From Flavobacteriales bacterium UBA974 (lineage in GTDB: Bacteria; Bacteroidota; Bacteroidia; Flavobacteriales_D; Sanyastnellaceae): DNA of 64,000 nucleotides. Positions within the stretch are counted from its first letter, which is position 1, and each line of letters begins with the position of its first letter. Under the pieces are notes generated by a model. The model saw nothing but the letters and a program-made list of their open reading frames with translations. It was not told where the DNA came from and ran no database searches. The stretch is taken from contig DBBW01000017.1 in assembly GCA_002292405.1 (NCBI GenBank), positions 10,742-74,741 on the forward strand, read 5' to 3'. Positions 37,906 through 48,670 of the stretch are shown here, piece by piece. Position numbers and translations under genes: made by a program.

Positions 37906-39639
37906 ATGGCAGGAGCTAAAGAGACCCCAAGACAGAAAATGATAGGGATGATGTACCTTGTCCTTACTGCACTACTTGCGTTAAATATTTCAAAGGAAGT
38001 ACTTAATGGTTTTGTGAAAGTTGAAAATAGTCTTCGAACAACTCAAGAAACACTATCTTCTAAAATTCATGACACCTACACTACGTTAGAATTAAAATAC
38101 AATAGTAATCAGGAAAAGGTTGGTCCGTTTTACGATGAAGCACAAGTAATCGTAGAAAAATCAAATACACTTATTAAGTATATTACTAAATTAAAAGCAC
38201 ATTGCTTGGCAACATCAGAAGGTGATTTCGAGGAACAAGTTGCACTTAATTTTGAAAAATATTTTGGAACCGATGAATTTGGAAATGACACCGTTCTTAA
38301 TCTAAAGTTTATCAGTAAAAAAGATGAGTTTCAGGCATTGACAACTTATATGGTTGGAGGAAAATCTCACTCACCAAAAGTTGGTGAGTGGACAGCTAAT
38401 GGATTGAAACTTTCTCTTGAGGCTTATGGTGAATACCTCAAAAATTTAAATGTCACCGATATTGATGGAGTGGATCGAACTATATCTCAAAATTTTCTTA
38501 AATCATTAAATGAAAAGTTTTCCTTCAGTAAAGAAATGGAAGATGGAAAGGAGATCCTCTGGGAATCTGCTAATTTTTATGATGTACCGTTAGCCGCCGT
38601 GATTCCACTAATGTCAAAGATGATTATCGATGTTCAGGATGCTGAAGAAGATGCACTTGCATGGTTATTAGGTGCAATTGAATCTAAAAGTTTAAAATTC
38701 TCTGAGGTAATGCCTCTGACGATACCGCAATCAAACTATATTCTTAGAGGCGATACTGTTAGGGCAAATATTTTTCTTGCTGCATTTGATAGAACTAAAA
38801 AGCCAGAGGTGTACGTAGACCCAAATAATTGGGATGGTAAAGATTCTACTGAGTTAGATTATGTTGGTTTAGGGATTGAACCATTAGATGTCAATGAGCA
38901 AGGTCAAGGCCTTTTAGCTATGGCATCAAAAGGAATGACACTCGGACAATATCAATATAAAGGAGTAATTAGGTATCAGGGTGCAGAAGGAGATATGCAA
39001 TCTCAACCATTCTTTACGCCTACATTTACTATTGCAGAGGCGGCTCTTGTAGTTTCTCCAACGAAAATGAATGTATTCTATCGAGGAGTACCAAATCCTG
39101 TAGAAGTCAGTGTTCCAGGAGTACCTAGCAATAAGCTAAAAGTTGCTATATCAAGCGGACATAAGATTAATCGACAATCGGATGGCACATACATAGTAGA
39201 ACCAGCTAATTCGTCTTCCAATAAAGTAGCTACTATTTCTGTTAGAGGTGAAATGCCTGATGGGTCTATTAGTAATCTTGGTAATGCTGAATTTCGAGTT
39301 AAGCGTATACCTGACCCTGTACCATTTTGGGCTGGTAAAAAACCTTCCGACAGAACGATTACAAAGAATGAAGTCCTCTCATTTGCTCCACTTGCAGCAA
39401 AGATGGATAATTTTGATTTTGATGTTAAAGTACGAGTTAAGAGCTTCACAATACGCTTAAGTAAGGATGGTACATTCAAAGAACTCAACTCTCCGAATAA
39501 TAGAATCACTTCGGACATGAAGGCTCTATTAAACCGTGTGAAAAGAGGTAATACAATTTACTTTGAAGATATCATCGTAGGTATGCCTGACGGAACTGAA
39601 CGTATGGTTTCATCTTTAAAACTTAAAATAACCAGCTAA
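37906..39639 (+). CDS. gldM: T9SS/gliding motor subunit GldM (PorM)
   Basis: 577 residues. An N-terminal cytosolic stub AGAKETPRQKM is followed by a single membrane helix (about 14-33, MIGMMYLVLTALLALNISKE). Four periplasmic domains reach across to GldK/GldN: a helical first domain to about 220, then beta-rich domains (SPTKMNVFYRGVPNPVEV, and a C-terminal domain ending LKLKITS). It transmits torque from GldL to the outer-membrane complex. Length is slightly above the usual 515-residue proteins. It is tightly spaced between gldL (3 bases) and gldN (11 bases). Confidence 0.95.
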   Translation: MAGAKETPRQKMIGMMYLVLTALLALNISKEVLNGFVKVENSLRTTQETLSSKIHDTYTTLELKYNSNQEKVGPFYDEAQVIVEKSNTLIKYITKLKAHCLATSEGDFEEQVALNFEKYFGTDEFGNDTVLNLKFISKKDEFQALTTYMVGGKSHSPKVGEWTANGLKLSLEAYGEYLKNLNVTDIDGVDRTISQNFLKSLNEKFSFSKEMEDGKEILWESANFYDVPLAAVIPLMSKMIIDVQDAEEDALAWLLGAIESKSLKFSEVMPLTIPQSNYILRGDTVRANIFLAAFDRTKKPEVYVDPNNWDGKDSTELDYVGLGIEPLDVNEQGQGLLAMASKGMTLGQYQYKGVIRYQGAEGDMQSQPFFTPTFTIAEAALVVSPTKMNVFYRGVPNPVEVSVPGVPSNKLKVAISSGHKINRQSDGTYIVEPANSSSNKVATISVRGEMPDGSISNLGNAEFRVKRIPDPVPFWAGKKPSDRTITKNEVLSFAPLAAKMDNFDFDVKVRVKSFTIRLSKDGTFKELNSPNNRITSDMKALLNRVKRGNTIYFEDIIVGMPDGTERMVSSLKLKITS

Positions 39640-39650
39640 ATCTTTTAATA

Positions 39651-40508
39651 ATGAGTAATTTATTCAAGTACACATTACTAGCTATCATTTTTATTACCCT
39701 ATCAATTGAGGGTAATGCTCAAGTACAAAACGTCCTTGACGGTGCGTATGTTAAGGAAACTAATCTGACGAAGAGGGTGATTCCCTACCCATATTTGCGT
39801 GAAGCAGACGTGATGTACTTCCGCCGCATTTGGCAAGAAATGGACTTGAAACAAAAGATTAATCATCCATACTACTACCCAGTTGACCCTATTGAAGACA
39901 GAAGTAATTTATTTGATGTAATTCGAGATGGCTTACTTATTGAAGGCTCATTAGTAGCTTATAGTACCGGACCTGTTGGTGATGAGGATGAGTTTACTAT
40001 TCCATTATCTCCTGACAGTATTCGTAAAATTCTAAACCCTATTGAACGAATAGATGAATGGGATGAGTTTGGTGAAAAGATCGGATTTAAGGAAATTATA
40101 ACTCCGATTGAATCAGATAAAATTACTCGATACCGATTGAAAGAAGATTGGATTTGGGACAGGCAACGCAGCGAACGATATATTAGAATTATCGGTATAG
40201 CCCCTATGATTGAGGATTATGATAGGGATGGTGACAGCATGGGGTACGCTCCATTGTTTTGGTTATACTACCCAGAATGTAGGTATGTATTTGCTAATGC
40301 AGATGTCTTTAACCTATTCAATGATGCTCAGCGGAGAACCTATGAGGATTTATTCCAAAAGCGTTATTTCTCAAGCTATATCGTAAAACACTCAAATGTT
40401 TATGATAGAAGTATTGGCGAATTTGCTCGTGGAATGGATGCTTTAGCTGAGTCTGAAAGAATAAAGGAAGAATTGTTCAATTTAGAACATGATCTTTGGC
40501 ATTACTAA
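39651..40508 (+). CDS. gldN: T9SS/gliding protein GldN (PorN)
   Basis: 285 residues with a signal peptide (about 1-24, ending EGNAQ), so periplasmic. The conserved GldN core starts IPYPYLREADVMYFRRIWQEMDL and includes DEFTIPLSPDSI, IGIAPMIEDYD and PLFWLYYPECRYVFANADVFN. GldN binds GldK in the ring and contacts GldM. It is the last gene of the T9SS operon and is followed by a strong hairpin terminator. Confidence 0.95.
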   Translation: MSNLFKYTLLAIIFITLSIEGNAQVQNVLDGAYVKETNLTKRVIPYPYLREADVMYFRRIWQEMDLKQKINHPYYYPVDPIEDRSNLFDVIRDGLLIEGSLVAYSTGPVGDEDEFTIPLSPDSIRKILNPIERIDEWDEFGEKIGFKEIITPIESDKITRYRLKEDWIWDRQRSERYIRIIGIAPMIEDYDRDGDSMGYAPLFWLYYPECRYVFANADVFNLFNDAQRRTYEDLFQKRYFSSYIVKHSNVYDRSIGEFARGMDALAESERIKEELFNLEHDLWHY

Positions 40509-40530
40509 AAAGTGATTTTTAAGTTTTATT

Positions 40531-40564
40531 AAAGCGGGAGGCCTTGAAAGCTTCCCGCTTTTGA
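40531..40564 (+). terminator. Rho-independent terminator after gldN
   Basis: AAAGCGGGAGGC pairs with GCTTCCCGCTTT (one G-T wobble) to give a 12-bp stem with a small loop, followed by a short T-rich stretch. It ends the gldKLMN transcript 23 bases after the gldN stop. It is the clearest intrinsic terminator in the window. Confidence 0.9.
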
Positions 40565-40584
40565 TTTAAGACCTTTGTAAGCGC

Positions 40585-42561
40585 ATGCTAACAGTAACAC
40601 AACTTGGAGTACACTTCGGTGAAAGAACTTTATTTGAAGATCTTAATCTATTTATTGGTAAAAGAGAGCGTATTGGATTAGTTGGACGTAATGGTGCTGG
40701 AAAGTCCACACTTATGCACATACTTGCAGGAATTAACGCTCCTACGGAAGGTACGGTTAGTTATCCAAACGATTATAAGATCGGATACTTGCCACAAGAG
40801 ATGGATCATAACGAATCATCAACAGTTTTTGATGAATCTGCCAGTGCTTTTGCCGAAATAAAAAAACTTGAAGAACGTATTGTAGAAATTACTGATGAAA
40901 TTTCAACAAGGTTAGATTATGAAACCATTGAGTATTCTCGTTTGATTGACGAATTAACCGAAGCTAATCAAAGGCTTGATATTATAGGGGCAGGTAATCT
41001 TGAGGAAAAAATTCAAAGAATACTTCAGGGTCTAGGATTTAAAGCCGAAGACATGGAGAGAAAAATGAGTGAGTTTAGTGGTGGATGGAAAATGAGAGTT
41101 GAACTAGCTAAGCTTCTTCTTACAAACCCTAATCTCTTACTTTTAGATGAGCCGACTAACCACCTCGATATAGAGAGTATTGAATGGCTTGAAGGTTTTT
41201 TAAAGAACTATGCCGGTGCCATTCTACTTATTTCTCACGACAGGATGTTTCTCGACACTTTAACAGAACGAACAATCGAAATCAGTCCTTTTAGGTTATA
41301 CGACTTTAAGGCTCCATATACTAAATATCAAGTTTGGCGAGAGGAGGAGCGAGATCGACAACTACAAGCCCAGAAGAATCAGAAGAAATATATTGAAGAG
41401 ACTCAGGTGTTGATTAATAAGTTTAGAGCGAAGAAAAACAAAGCTGCATTTGCACAATCTTTAATAAAAAAACTAGATAAGCTTGAGATCGTTGACGTTG
41501 ATGCTGGGGATAATGCCAAAATAAAATTTCGATTCCCTCCTGCGCCTCGAACTGGCAAGGTAATCTTTGATGCAAAAGGATTAAGTAAGTCGTTTAACAA
41601 ATTGAATGTATTCAAGGGTTTAGAATTTATGATGGCACGCAAGGATAAGGTTGCTTTTGTAGGTAAGAATGGAGCTGGAAAAACGACGTTAACCAGGATT
41701 CTTTTGAACTTAGAATCACATGAGGGAGAATTAATCAAAGGCCACAATGTAGATGTCGGATATTATGCTCAAAATCAGGCTGAGGAACTAGAAGGTAAAA
41801 TAACTGTTTTAGAAACACTTGAAGCAGAGGTAACAGTTGAGAGTAAGGTTAACCTAAGGTCTATGTTAGGATCCTTCCTTTTTTCTGGAGAAGATGTAGA
41901 TAAAAAAGTAAGCGTGTTAAGTGGTGGGGAAAAAGCTCGGCTTGCACTGTGCAAGCTATTGTTGCATCCCTACAACGTTCTTATACTTGATGAGCCTACT
42001 AACCACTTAGATTTAAAATCTAAATCAGTATTAAAAGATGCCCTCGTAAATTTTGACGGATCATTGATTGTGGTATCCCATGACAGAGATTTCCTTTCAG
42101 GACTAACTGAGTTTGTTTATGAAGTAACTCCAAATGGTTTAAGGCAATATATTGGAGATATTAAAATATTTTTACATGCTAAGCATGCGGAGAGTATTGG
42201 AGCCTACGAAGCTTCCAAAACCGGCGAAAGGGTTATTGGGAAAGGGGGGAATAGTAGATTAGAAAAAAACGCTACAAAGTCTGATTCCAATATTAAGATT
42301 GATTATAAAAAGAAAAAAGAACTTGAAAAGTCAATTAAGAAAGTAGATAAAAAGATAAATAGACTAGAAAAGTTAGTTTCCGAAGCTGAGAAAGAATTGG
42401 AAACAAAAAATAAGATGATTTCCGAAGTAGATTCTACGGACATGAAGCTTATGACTAACTTGTCATATGAGTATGAGGAAATTCAAAACAGGCATGACAG
42501 ACTTCTAACTGACTGGGAGAATGCGCTAATTGAAAAAGAGGAATTAGAGGGTCAATTATAG
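40585..42561 (+). CDS. ABC-F family ATPase (ribosome-associated, Uup/YdiF type)
   Basis: 658 residues with two ABC domains in one chain and no membrane segments. Walker A motifs are GRNGAGKST (34-42) and GKNGAGKTT (about 359-367). Signatures are FSGGWKMRVELAKLLL and LSGGEKARLALCKLLL, and both Walker B motifs read LDEPTNHLD. The linker between the domains (RDRQLQAQKNQKKYIEETQVLINKFR split over about 265-300) is the P-site tRNA interaction motif region. A charged C-terminal coiled coil (about 575-658) is of the Uup type that binds DNA or RNA. ABC-F proteins act on stalled ribosomes; the exact paralogue is not resolved. Confidence 0.92.
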   Translation: MLTVTQLGVHFGERTLFEDLNLFIGKRERIGLVGRNGAGKSTLMHILAGINAPTEGTVSYPNDYKIGYLPQEMDHNESSTVFDESASAFAEIKKLEERIVEITDEISTRLDYETIEYSRLIDELTEANQRLDIIGAGNLEEKIQRILQGLGFKAEDMERKMSEFSGGWKMRVELAKLLLTNPNLLLLDEPTNHLDIESIEWLEGFLKNYAGAILLISHDRMFLDTLTERTIEISPFRLYDFKAPYTKYQVWREEERDRQLQAQKNQKKYIEETQVLINKFRAKKNKAAFAQSLIKKLDKLEIVDVDAGDNAKIKFRFPPAPRTGKVIFDAKGLSKSFNKLNVFKGLEFMMARKDKVAFVGKNGAGKTTLTRILLNLESHEGELIKGHNVDVGYYAQNQAEELEGKITVLETLEAEVTVESKVNLRSMLGSFLFSGEDVDKKVSVLSGGEKARLALCKLLLHPYNVLILDEPTNHLDLKSKSVLKDALVNFDGSLIVVSHDRDFLSGLTEFVYEVTPNGLRQYIGDIKIFLHAKHAESIGAYEASKTGERVIGKGGNSRLEKNATKSDSNIKIDYKKKKELEKSIKKVDKKINRLEKLVSEAEKELETKNKMISEVDSTDMKLMTNLSYEYEEIQNRHDRLLTDWENALIEKEELEGQL

Positions 42562-42569
42562 AAATTATA

Positions 42570-43613
42570 TTATTTGGCTATACCTTCTAAATATATTTTC
42601 CACTTTTCTACAATCTCCTTCATATCGTTTGGTATTTCAGACTCAAATGAAACGAATTTTTTCGTTTTAGGGTGTGTAAAACCAAGTGTTTTCGCGTGCA
42701 AAGCTTGACGACTAAGTATGCTGAAACAATTTCTTAAAAATGAATTGTACTTCCCTCCTGGAGATCCCTTTACAGCAACATTGCCTCCATATCTAGGATC
42801 ACCAAATAATGGATGACCTATGTATTGCATATGAACACGAATTTGATGCGTACGACCAGTCTCAAGTTTACATTCAATTAAAGTAACTGGTCCTAATCGC
42901 TCTATAACTCTGTAATGAGTTACTGCATGCTTTCCTTCTTCACCATCGGGAAAAACTGCTTGAACAGTTCTATTGCTTCTTGAACGTCCTACATGACCTT
43001 CAACTGTGCCATCTTCAGAAACATCACCCCAAACTAACGCGTGATATCGTCTCTCAACCGTTCGTTCAAAAAACTGTTCGCTTAACTCCGTAAGAGATCT
43101 CTCAGTTTTACCCAAAACCATTAACCCTGTAGTATCCTTATCTAACCTGTGGACTAATCCTGGACGAGGAGTAGGAGAACCCTCAACAGAGGGGATGTTC
43201 TGAAGATGATGTAAAATTCCATTTACAAGAGTCCCTGTGTGATTACCGTGACCTGGATGGACAACTAAATCTGATTTCTTATTTAGAACTATGACAGTGT
43301 CATCTTCATAAATAATATTTAAATCCATTTCCTCTGCAACAAGTTCAAATTCATAAACAGGCTGTGGAAGCTCTACCGTAATCACTTGATTTGGTCGAAC
43401 TTTAAAGTTCGATTTAACCGAATTTCCATCCACCCTGATATAACCTGAATTTGCAGCCATTTGAAGCTTGTTACGAGAAATATTCGCAATTCTGGTCATT
43501 AGGAATTTATCAACTCGGAGTGGTTGTTGTCCTGGATCAGCTTCAATTCTATGGTGCTCAAAGAGCTCCTCAGGTTCATCTAAAACATCCTCTATGCTTA
43601 CTTTATCACTCAT
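42570..43613 (-). CDS. RluD-family rRNA pseudouridine synthase
   Basis: 347 residues: an S4 RNA-binding domain (about 32-85, RVDKFLMTRIANISRNKLQ) followed by the pseudouridine-synthase core with catalytic Asp158 in HRLDKDT (155-161), plus HPGHGNHTGTLVNG and KLETGRTHQIRVHM. RluD proteins modify helix 69 of 23S rRNA; RluA or RluC activity cannot be excluded by reading alone. Its ATG shares one base with the stop of the upstream T9SS-sorted protein (TAATG). It is convergent with the ABC-F gene, only 8 bases apart. Confidence 0.9.
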   Translation of the reverse strand: MSDKVSIEDVLDEPEELFEHHRIEADPGQQPLRVDKFLMTRIANISRNKLQMAANSGYIRVDGNSVKSNFKVRPNQVITVELPQPVYEFELVAEEMDLNIIYEDDTVIVLNKKSDLVVHPGHGNHTGTLVNGILHHLQNIPSVEGSPTPRPGLVHRLDKDTTGLMVLGKTERSLTELSEQFFERTVERRYHALVWGDVSEDGTVEGHVGRSRSNRTVQAVFPDGEEGKHAVTHYRVIERLGPVTLIECKLETGRTHQIRVHMQYIGHPLFGDPRYGGNVAVKGSPGGKYNSFLRNCFSILSRQALHAKTLGFTHPKTKKFVSFESEIPNDMKEIVEKWKIYLEGIAK

Positions 43614-45565
43614 TAATTAGGTAAAATTACTAAGCGTTTACATGATTTTGAAACACTTCTCGAACTACTCATATTAACAAAATACACACCTGGTGATAAA
43701 TCCGAAGTATCAAAAGTTACAACGCAAGCTCTATCAACATCACCATCTAAAACAATATTTCCATTTAATGAAAATACAGACCATATAAGAGCTTCATTCG
43801 CCTTAAAGGAGACATTTGAAGATGTAGGATTGGGATAAAGGTTAGAAGAAATCTCATTAAGAGAGTATTCAATCACTCCTTCAGGTATTTCGGGTGCATC
43901 TTTTCCAGCTCGTAGAACTGGATGTATCATAACAGATCCTTGAATTTCTGAGGCAAGCCAATTCGCTGCTGCACCTAATTTGTAATGAAGATTACCTGCA
44001 TTTGAATTGGTGTTTTTATCAAGTCCTATGTTAAGATGCTCTACATTTTGTTGAATAAAACCAACATGAATAATCCCACTAACCGGTATAGGATTATCAC
44101 AAGAGTAATAAGCAAACTTATCATGGCCATCAGTGAAATAAAGAGGTGAATTAAATTGATACATTGTATCTATTTGTTCACCCGGAATACCCGCATCATC
44201 TGCCCAAACTTTAATTACAAATGTTTCCAATCCTGCATTGTCATAAAATGGAGTAAAGTGAATCTTTATACCATCTAATGTGTCAGCTATAGCAAGTGGA
44301 TAGCGTACAGCTAATTGTCCACCCATAGATTCAAGTGAGTAAGCCTTTTCAGCAGAACCATCATCGTAAGCGTAGTAGTTATCGAAAACTTGTTCAAATC
44401 CAATGCTGTCATTATCAAATACTGCAGTTTGGTTGGAATAGTAACCGACCTCCTCTTCCCACAAAGACACATTAAAAGTAGCTGTAGTATCGGATATAAG
44501 CGGGTCGTAAAGTACCGAAGCTGCTACTCCATTATTGTCTAGTAAATTAGCTAAGTACTCTGTTGAAAATGGCCCTATCGGAACACTAACATTTTGAATA
44601 AACTCATTATTATACAATGTGGGCGCATCCTCACCTATCTGAATTTTAATCCCTGTATTTTCCTGATTATTTGCAGTAGCCCCAAAGTTGGTATGGGCAA
44701 CGTGCAAACTGTCTCTCATTTGGAATTCTGGATTGTCCATGTAATGAGTCCAAGGCATAGCGGAGAAATTCCTCAGCAAAGTATATGGAGGATATAAGAA
44801 TGCTAATTCTTCTTGTGGATTTCCTATTGATCCATTTTCAGCCACAAAAACGTAATCTATATGCCATAAATCAGCATTTCCCTCTAAAGTTCCATAATTA
44901 CGAAACCTAAATTGGAATGAATTATGAAGGTAAATTCCATCATAAATAGGGATAACAACTTGTATGAATTTGTCAGTAGTTATCGTGTCATTAGACCAAA
45001 CACGTGTCCAAATATCGCCTTCAAATCCGATTGACTTAAACTCAACAACAAGACTATCCTCACCTAAATCAGGTGCATTTCCTATACCACCTCCCTCAAA
45101 CCAAAACGATAAGTTAACATTATTATCAGCTGTCATACCCCCTAATAAAATCTTTCTTGAAGTAAGAGTATCAGCCCAACCATGTGGATCACTGCTATTA
45201 AACATATATGGATATCCACCATCATCTAAACCATCAAGGGTAGCAACACCAATGGTAGGAGGGTTAATTGCAAATGTAGAAGTGCGTCTCACAGGGCTTG
45301 AATCCCATCTAACTAACTCGGGCCTATGGATACCTGATTCCTCAAAAGAGCTTGGCCAAGCAAAATCATCTAAGAAAGGAAGCCCCATAGGCGCGCTACC
45401 CCCTCCCCTTGAGTTTATGTCCGTAGTAATTCTATAGTCATGATCTATTTTAATAAACTGCAAATCTTTTTCTAATTCTTGAGATAAAATACATGTATTA
45501 GAAAGAGCGAAAATCAGGGAAATTATAAAATAATTTACGGGAAATTTGATGGTCATCATTTGCAT
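43613..45565 (-). CDS. Secreted protein with type IX secretion C-terminal sorting domain
   Basis: 650 residues: signal peptide (about 1-28, ending CILSQ), a long beta-rich region with lectin-like repeats (DDFAW, DGLDDGGYPYMF, SFWFEGGGIGN) and a C-terminal type A sorting domain of about 75 residues (LYPNPTSSNVSF, FSLNGNIVLDGDV, LSPGVYFVNM, CKRLVI). It should pass through the T9SS encoded at 35-40 kb. No catalytic motif is visible. The gene order PASTA protein, this protein, RluD appears conserved in related bacteria as far as I recall. Start codon is uncertain among Met codons at 45565, 45559 and 45556. Confidence 0.82.
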   Translation of the reverse strand: MQMMTIKFPVNYFIISLIFALSNTCILSQELEKDLQFIKIDHDYRITTDINSRGGGSAPMGLPFLDDFAWPSSFEESGIHRPELVRWDSSPVRRTSTFAINPPTIGVATLDGLDDGGYPYMFNSSDPHGWADTLTSRKILLGGMTADNNVNLSFWFEGGGIGNAPDLGEDSLVVEFKSIGFEGDIWTRVWSNDTITTDKFIQVVIPIYDGIYLHNSFQFRFRNYGTLEGNADLWHIDYVFVAENGSIGNPQEELAFLYPPYTLLRNFSAMPWTHYMDNPEFQMRDSLHVAHTNFGATANNQENTGIKIQIGEDAPTLYNNEFIQNVSVPIGPFSTEYLANLLDNNGVAASVLYDPLISDTTATFNVSLWEEEVGYYSNQTAVFDNDSIGFEQVFDNYYAYDDGSAEKAYSLESMGGQLAVRYPLAIADTLDGIKIHFTPFYDNAGLETFVIKVWADDAGIPGEQIDTMYQFNSPLYFTDGHDKFAYYSCDNPIPVSGIIHVGFIQQNVEHLNIGLDKNTNSNAGNLHYKLGAAANWLASEIQGSVMIHPVLRAGKDAPEIPEGVIEYSLNEISSNLYPNPTSSNVSFKANEALIWSVFSLNGNIVLDGDVDRACVVTFDTSDLSPGVYFVNMSSSRSVSKSCKRLVILPN

Positions 45566-45570
45566 TATTT

Positions 45571-46332
45571 TCAGTTTTTTAGAATTACGTCAATAGACGT
45601 ACCAGCTTTAACCCTTCCTCCAGATGAAGATGGAAACTGGCGAAAAACTCGTGCATTTGTTGTATCACTAGATGTTATAACCGAATCTGTATACTCAACA
45701 TAACCTAATGAAAGAGATGACTCTGTCAATTTAGACGATGTTTCAGATAACGATAACCCTAATAAATAAGGTATTCTTACTTTTACAAGGGAAGACTTAC
45801 CGATAACTAAAACAATCTTAGACCCCCTAGCTCTTCTATCATCTGAAGATAAAGGAAATCCCTTGGATTCAACTCTTACAACTTTTCCTTCGAGTATAAT
45901 GTTAGGTTCCTCACTAACTTGAACAATAAAACCTTTACGTTCTAAAATTATTTTTGCTAAAATTGCGTCTTGGCCTTCATACACAGAAATGGCTTCGGAA
46001 GGAGGAGTTATTCTGAATGTTGTTAGGTAAACAGGTCTTCCACTTTTGACTACACTTCCTTCTTTAGGCGTTTGCTCAAGTATTGAGCCTGGTAATGCTG
46101 AAACACTATAAACAGAATCGAGATGAATTCCTTCCAGTTCCAATTCAGATAGTATAGCAATGGCAGAGTCGAGTGACAAATTAAGGATATTGGGAACATA
46201 TCGCTCCGACCATGGCCTACTATTTATTTGTAAAGAGAGCATGCTAACACTAATAAGAACTACCCATGCTCCACCTATACTCAGGATAGTGAGTATAAAA
46301 GTTTTGCTAAATAAGAAGTTCCTTAAGTTCAT
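45571..46332 (-). CDS. Membrane-anchored PASTA-domain protein
   Basis: 253 residues: short cytosolic start, one membrane helix (about 10-33), then three PASTA-like repeats in the periplasm, at about 40-105 (VPNILNLSLDSAIAILSELEL, then GSILEQTPKEGSVVKSG), 108-178 and 183-253 (IPYLLGLSLSETSSKL, then FRQFPSSSGGRVKAGTSIDVIL). PASTA modules usually bind peptidoglycan fragments or beta-lactams. No kinase or transpeptidase domain is attached. It lies 19 bases after purL and 5 bases before the T9SS-sorted protein. Confidence 0.85.
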   Translation of the reverse strand: MNLRNFLFSKTFILTILSIGGAWVVLISVSMLSLQINSRPWSERYVPNILNLSLDSAIAILSELELEGIHLDSVYSVSALPGSILEQTPKEGSVVKSGRPVYLTTFRITPPSEAISVYEGQDAILAKIILERKGFIVQVSEEPNIILEGKVVRVESKGFPLSSDDRRARGSKIVLVIGKSSLVKVRIPYLLGLSLSETSSKLTESSLSLGYVEYTDSVITSSDTTNARVFRQFPSSSGGRVKAGTSIDVILKN

Positions 46333-46351
46333 GCTTAGATAATAAAAAGAC

Positions 46352-48604
46352 CTATAAATCTAAAGCTTCTTCAAAGCCATTATCATAGTATGCACGTAAC
46401 TCAGAACAGAATCCAACATGTTCTTCATCTACAACAATTTTACCTTTTGTTACATGTCCAAGAAGAACCGCTCCGACTTTATTAGCATCGCAAACGTCAA
46501 AAAAGTCATCTTGATCCTCTTCAGATAAAGTGACGATAATTCTACCTTGTGCTTCACCGAAGAGGAATCCGTCGATGCGTAGCTCATCATCAGAAACGAT
46601 ATCAAAACCAAGCATATTTGGCATTGACATTTCTAAAAGAGTAGTGAAAAGTCCTCCATCACTAATATCGTGAGCTGCGGTAACAAGATTTTTTGAAATG
46701 AGTTCTCTGATACATACGTGAAGAGCTTCTTCTTGTGTTAAGTTGAATTTAGGGGCAGGCGACTGCTTAACACCTACAATATTTGCTAGATACTCCGATG
46801 AATTAATACAATCAGACATTTCTCCTAAATGGAAAATAAGTTCCCCCTTTTCCTTAAAATCTAAGGACATATGCTTATCTCTATCTTCAATAACCCCAAC
46901 CATTCCAATAGTAGGAGTTGGAAAAACTGATGTTGAAGTACCATCCTCGTTTGCAGTTTGGTTATAAAAACTAACATTACCACCTGTTACCGGAGTTTTA
47001 AATTTCTCACAAGCACGACTCATACCCTTTATTGCTCCCACAAACTGCCAGTAAACCTCTGTGTTATATGGATTACCAAAATTTAAACAGTTGGTAATCG
47101 CTGAAGGAGTTGCTCCAGTACAACTAATGTTTCGTGCGGCTTCCGAAACTGCAATAGCAGTGCCTACTTCTGGATCAGCTTGAACATAACGAGAGTTACA
47201 GTCAACAGTCAAAGCAAGACCCTTTTTCGAGCCTCGTACAGACACTACACCAGCGTCAGAAGGTCTATTTGTAGTCCTGTTTAAAGTCCCAACCATACTG
47301 TCGTACTGTTCCCAAACCCATTTCTTAGAAGCTATATTAGGAAGACATATAATGTCCGTAGCAATTTCAAGTGCTTTCTTAAGTGAAGGAATTTCAACTG
47401 ATTCAGGGTTGAAAGCTTGAGATTCCGCAAACCAAGATGGCTCAGAATACTCACGCTCATAAACTGGAGCTCCTCCACCTAAAACAAGTGTAGAAGCTGG
47501 AACTTGAGCTACGATCTCATTATCTACAAAGAAATTGATCGTGTCGCCTTCGGTCACCTGACCTATTGGGACTGCATGAAGATCCCACTTCTTGAAGATA
47601 TCCTCTACTACTTTTTCTTTCCCTGGTGCTACGACAACTAACATTCGCTCTTGAGATTCTGATAGTAGAATTTCAAATGGTTGCATATCCGCTTGACGAA
47701 GAGGAACCTTATCTAAGTATATATCCATTCCCACATTTCCTGCAGCACTCATCTCAGAAGTAGAACAAGTTATACCAGCAGCACCCATATCCTGCATTCC
47801 TATTATTGCATCAGTTTTTGCAAGTTCCAGTGACGCTTCCATAAGAAGTTTCTCTTGGAACGGATCTCCAACTTGTACTGATGGTAAATCATCTGCCGAC
47901 TCTATCGTGATGTCTTTTGAAGCGAAAGAAGCCCCTTGTATCCCATCTTTACCAGTATCAGAACCCACAATGTAAACAGCATTACCTGGACCATTTGCTG
48001 TAGCAGAAATAATTTCTTTTGCGTCTAAAAGCCCCACCGACATAGCATTAATGAGTGGGTTAACTTGATAACAAGGGTCAAAGAAGACCTCTCCTCCGAC
48101 GACAGGTATTCCAAAACTATTTCCGTAATCTCCGATACCTTTAACAACGCCCTCCAGAAGCCACTTAGTACGTGGATGCTCCGGATCACCAAAACGAAGA
48201 CTATTTAATTGAGCAATAGGCCTAGCTCCCATTGTGAAAATATCACGATTAATCCCTCCAACACCAGTTGCAGCTCCTTGATATGGTTCAATAGCTGAGG
48301 GGTGATTGTGACTTTCTATCTTGAAAGCACACCCAATTCCATCACCTAAGTCAATAATTCCTGCATTTTCCTCACCAGCCTTAACGAGCATTTGATCTCC
48401 ATCTTTAGGAAGTGTTTTAAGCCACTTAATAGAGTTTTTATATGAGCAATGCTCACTCCACATAACTGAATAGATACACATTTCCGTAAAATTTGGTACT
48501 CTTCCAAGGATTTTCTCGATGGATTTAAACTCGTCAGGAGTTAGGCCCATATCCTGAGCTTGTATCAGTGTAGAAGGGGCAGTTGAGGCGGTTATAGTAG
48601 GCAT
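46352..48604 (-). CDS. purL: Phosphoribosylformylglycinamidine synthase subunit PurL
   Basis: 750 residues, the small PurL that needs separate PurQ (glutaminase) and PurS to convert FGAR to FGAM in purine synthesis. It has two AIRS-type halves: N-terminal catalytic His in [21 protein letters not shown], followed by [18 protein letters not shown], and a second half with [10 protein letters not shown] and [16 protein letters not shown]. The large E. coli type would be about 1300 residues with a fused glutaminase. Next in line on the same strand is the PASTA gene. It diverges from dtd. Confidence 0.96.
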   Translation of the reverse strand: MPTITASTAPSTLIQAQDMGLTPDEFKSIEKILGRVPNFTEMCIYSVMWSEHCSYKNSIKWLKTLPKDGDQMLVKAGEENAGIIDLGDGIGCAFKIESHNHPSAIEPYQGAATGVGGINRDIFTMGARPIAQLNSLRFGDPEHPRTKWLLEGVVKGIGDYGNSFGIPVVGGEVFFDPCYQVNPLINAMSVGLLDAKEIISATANGPGNAVYIVGSDTGKDGIQGASFASKDITIESADDLPSVQVGDPFQEKLLMEASLELAKTDAIIGMQDMGAAGITCSTSEMSAAGNVGMDIYLDKVPLRQADMQPFEILLSESQERMLVVVAPGKEKVVEDIFKKWDLHAVPIGQVTEGDTINFFVDNEIVAQVPASTLVLGGGAPVYEREYSEPSWFAESQAFNPESVEIPSLKKALEIATDIICLPNIASKKWVWEQYDSMVGTLNRTTNRPSDAGVVSVRGSKKGLALTVDCNSRYVQADPEVGTAIAVSEAARNISCTGATPSAITNCLNFGNPYNTEVYWQFVGAIKGMSRACEKFKTPVTGGNVSFYNQTANEDGTSTSVFPTPTIGMVGVIEDRDKHMSLDFKEKGELIFHLGEMSDCINSSEYLANIVGVKQSPAPKFNLTQEEALHVCIRELISKNLVTAAHDISDGGLFTTLLEMSMPNMLGFDIVSDDELRIDGFLFGEAQGRIIVTLSEEDQDDFFDVCDANKVGAVLLGHVTKGKIVVDEEHVGFCSELRAYYDNGFEEALDL

Positions 48605-48670
48605 AGAATGGGAGTAAAATGCGGTTCAATTGAATGTGTAAAGGTAGCAACGCATCGGTAATTTATACAC

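Noticed and set aside
39078..39518. 146-residue antisense frame inside gldM
   Set aside because: Opposite strand of a conserved motor gene; no start context and low-complexity shadow composition.
44964..45437. 157-residue plus-strand frame inside the T9SS-sorted protein gene
   Set aside because: Mirror of the real minus-strand gene, which has a signal peptide and sorting domain.
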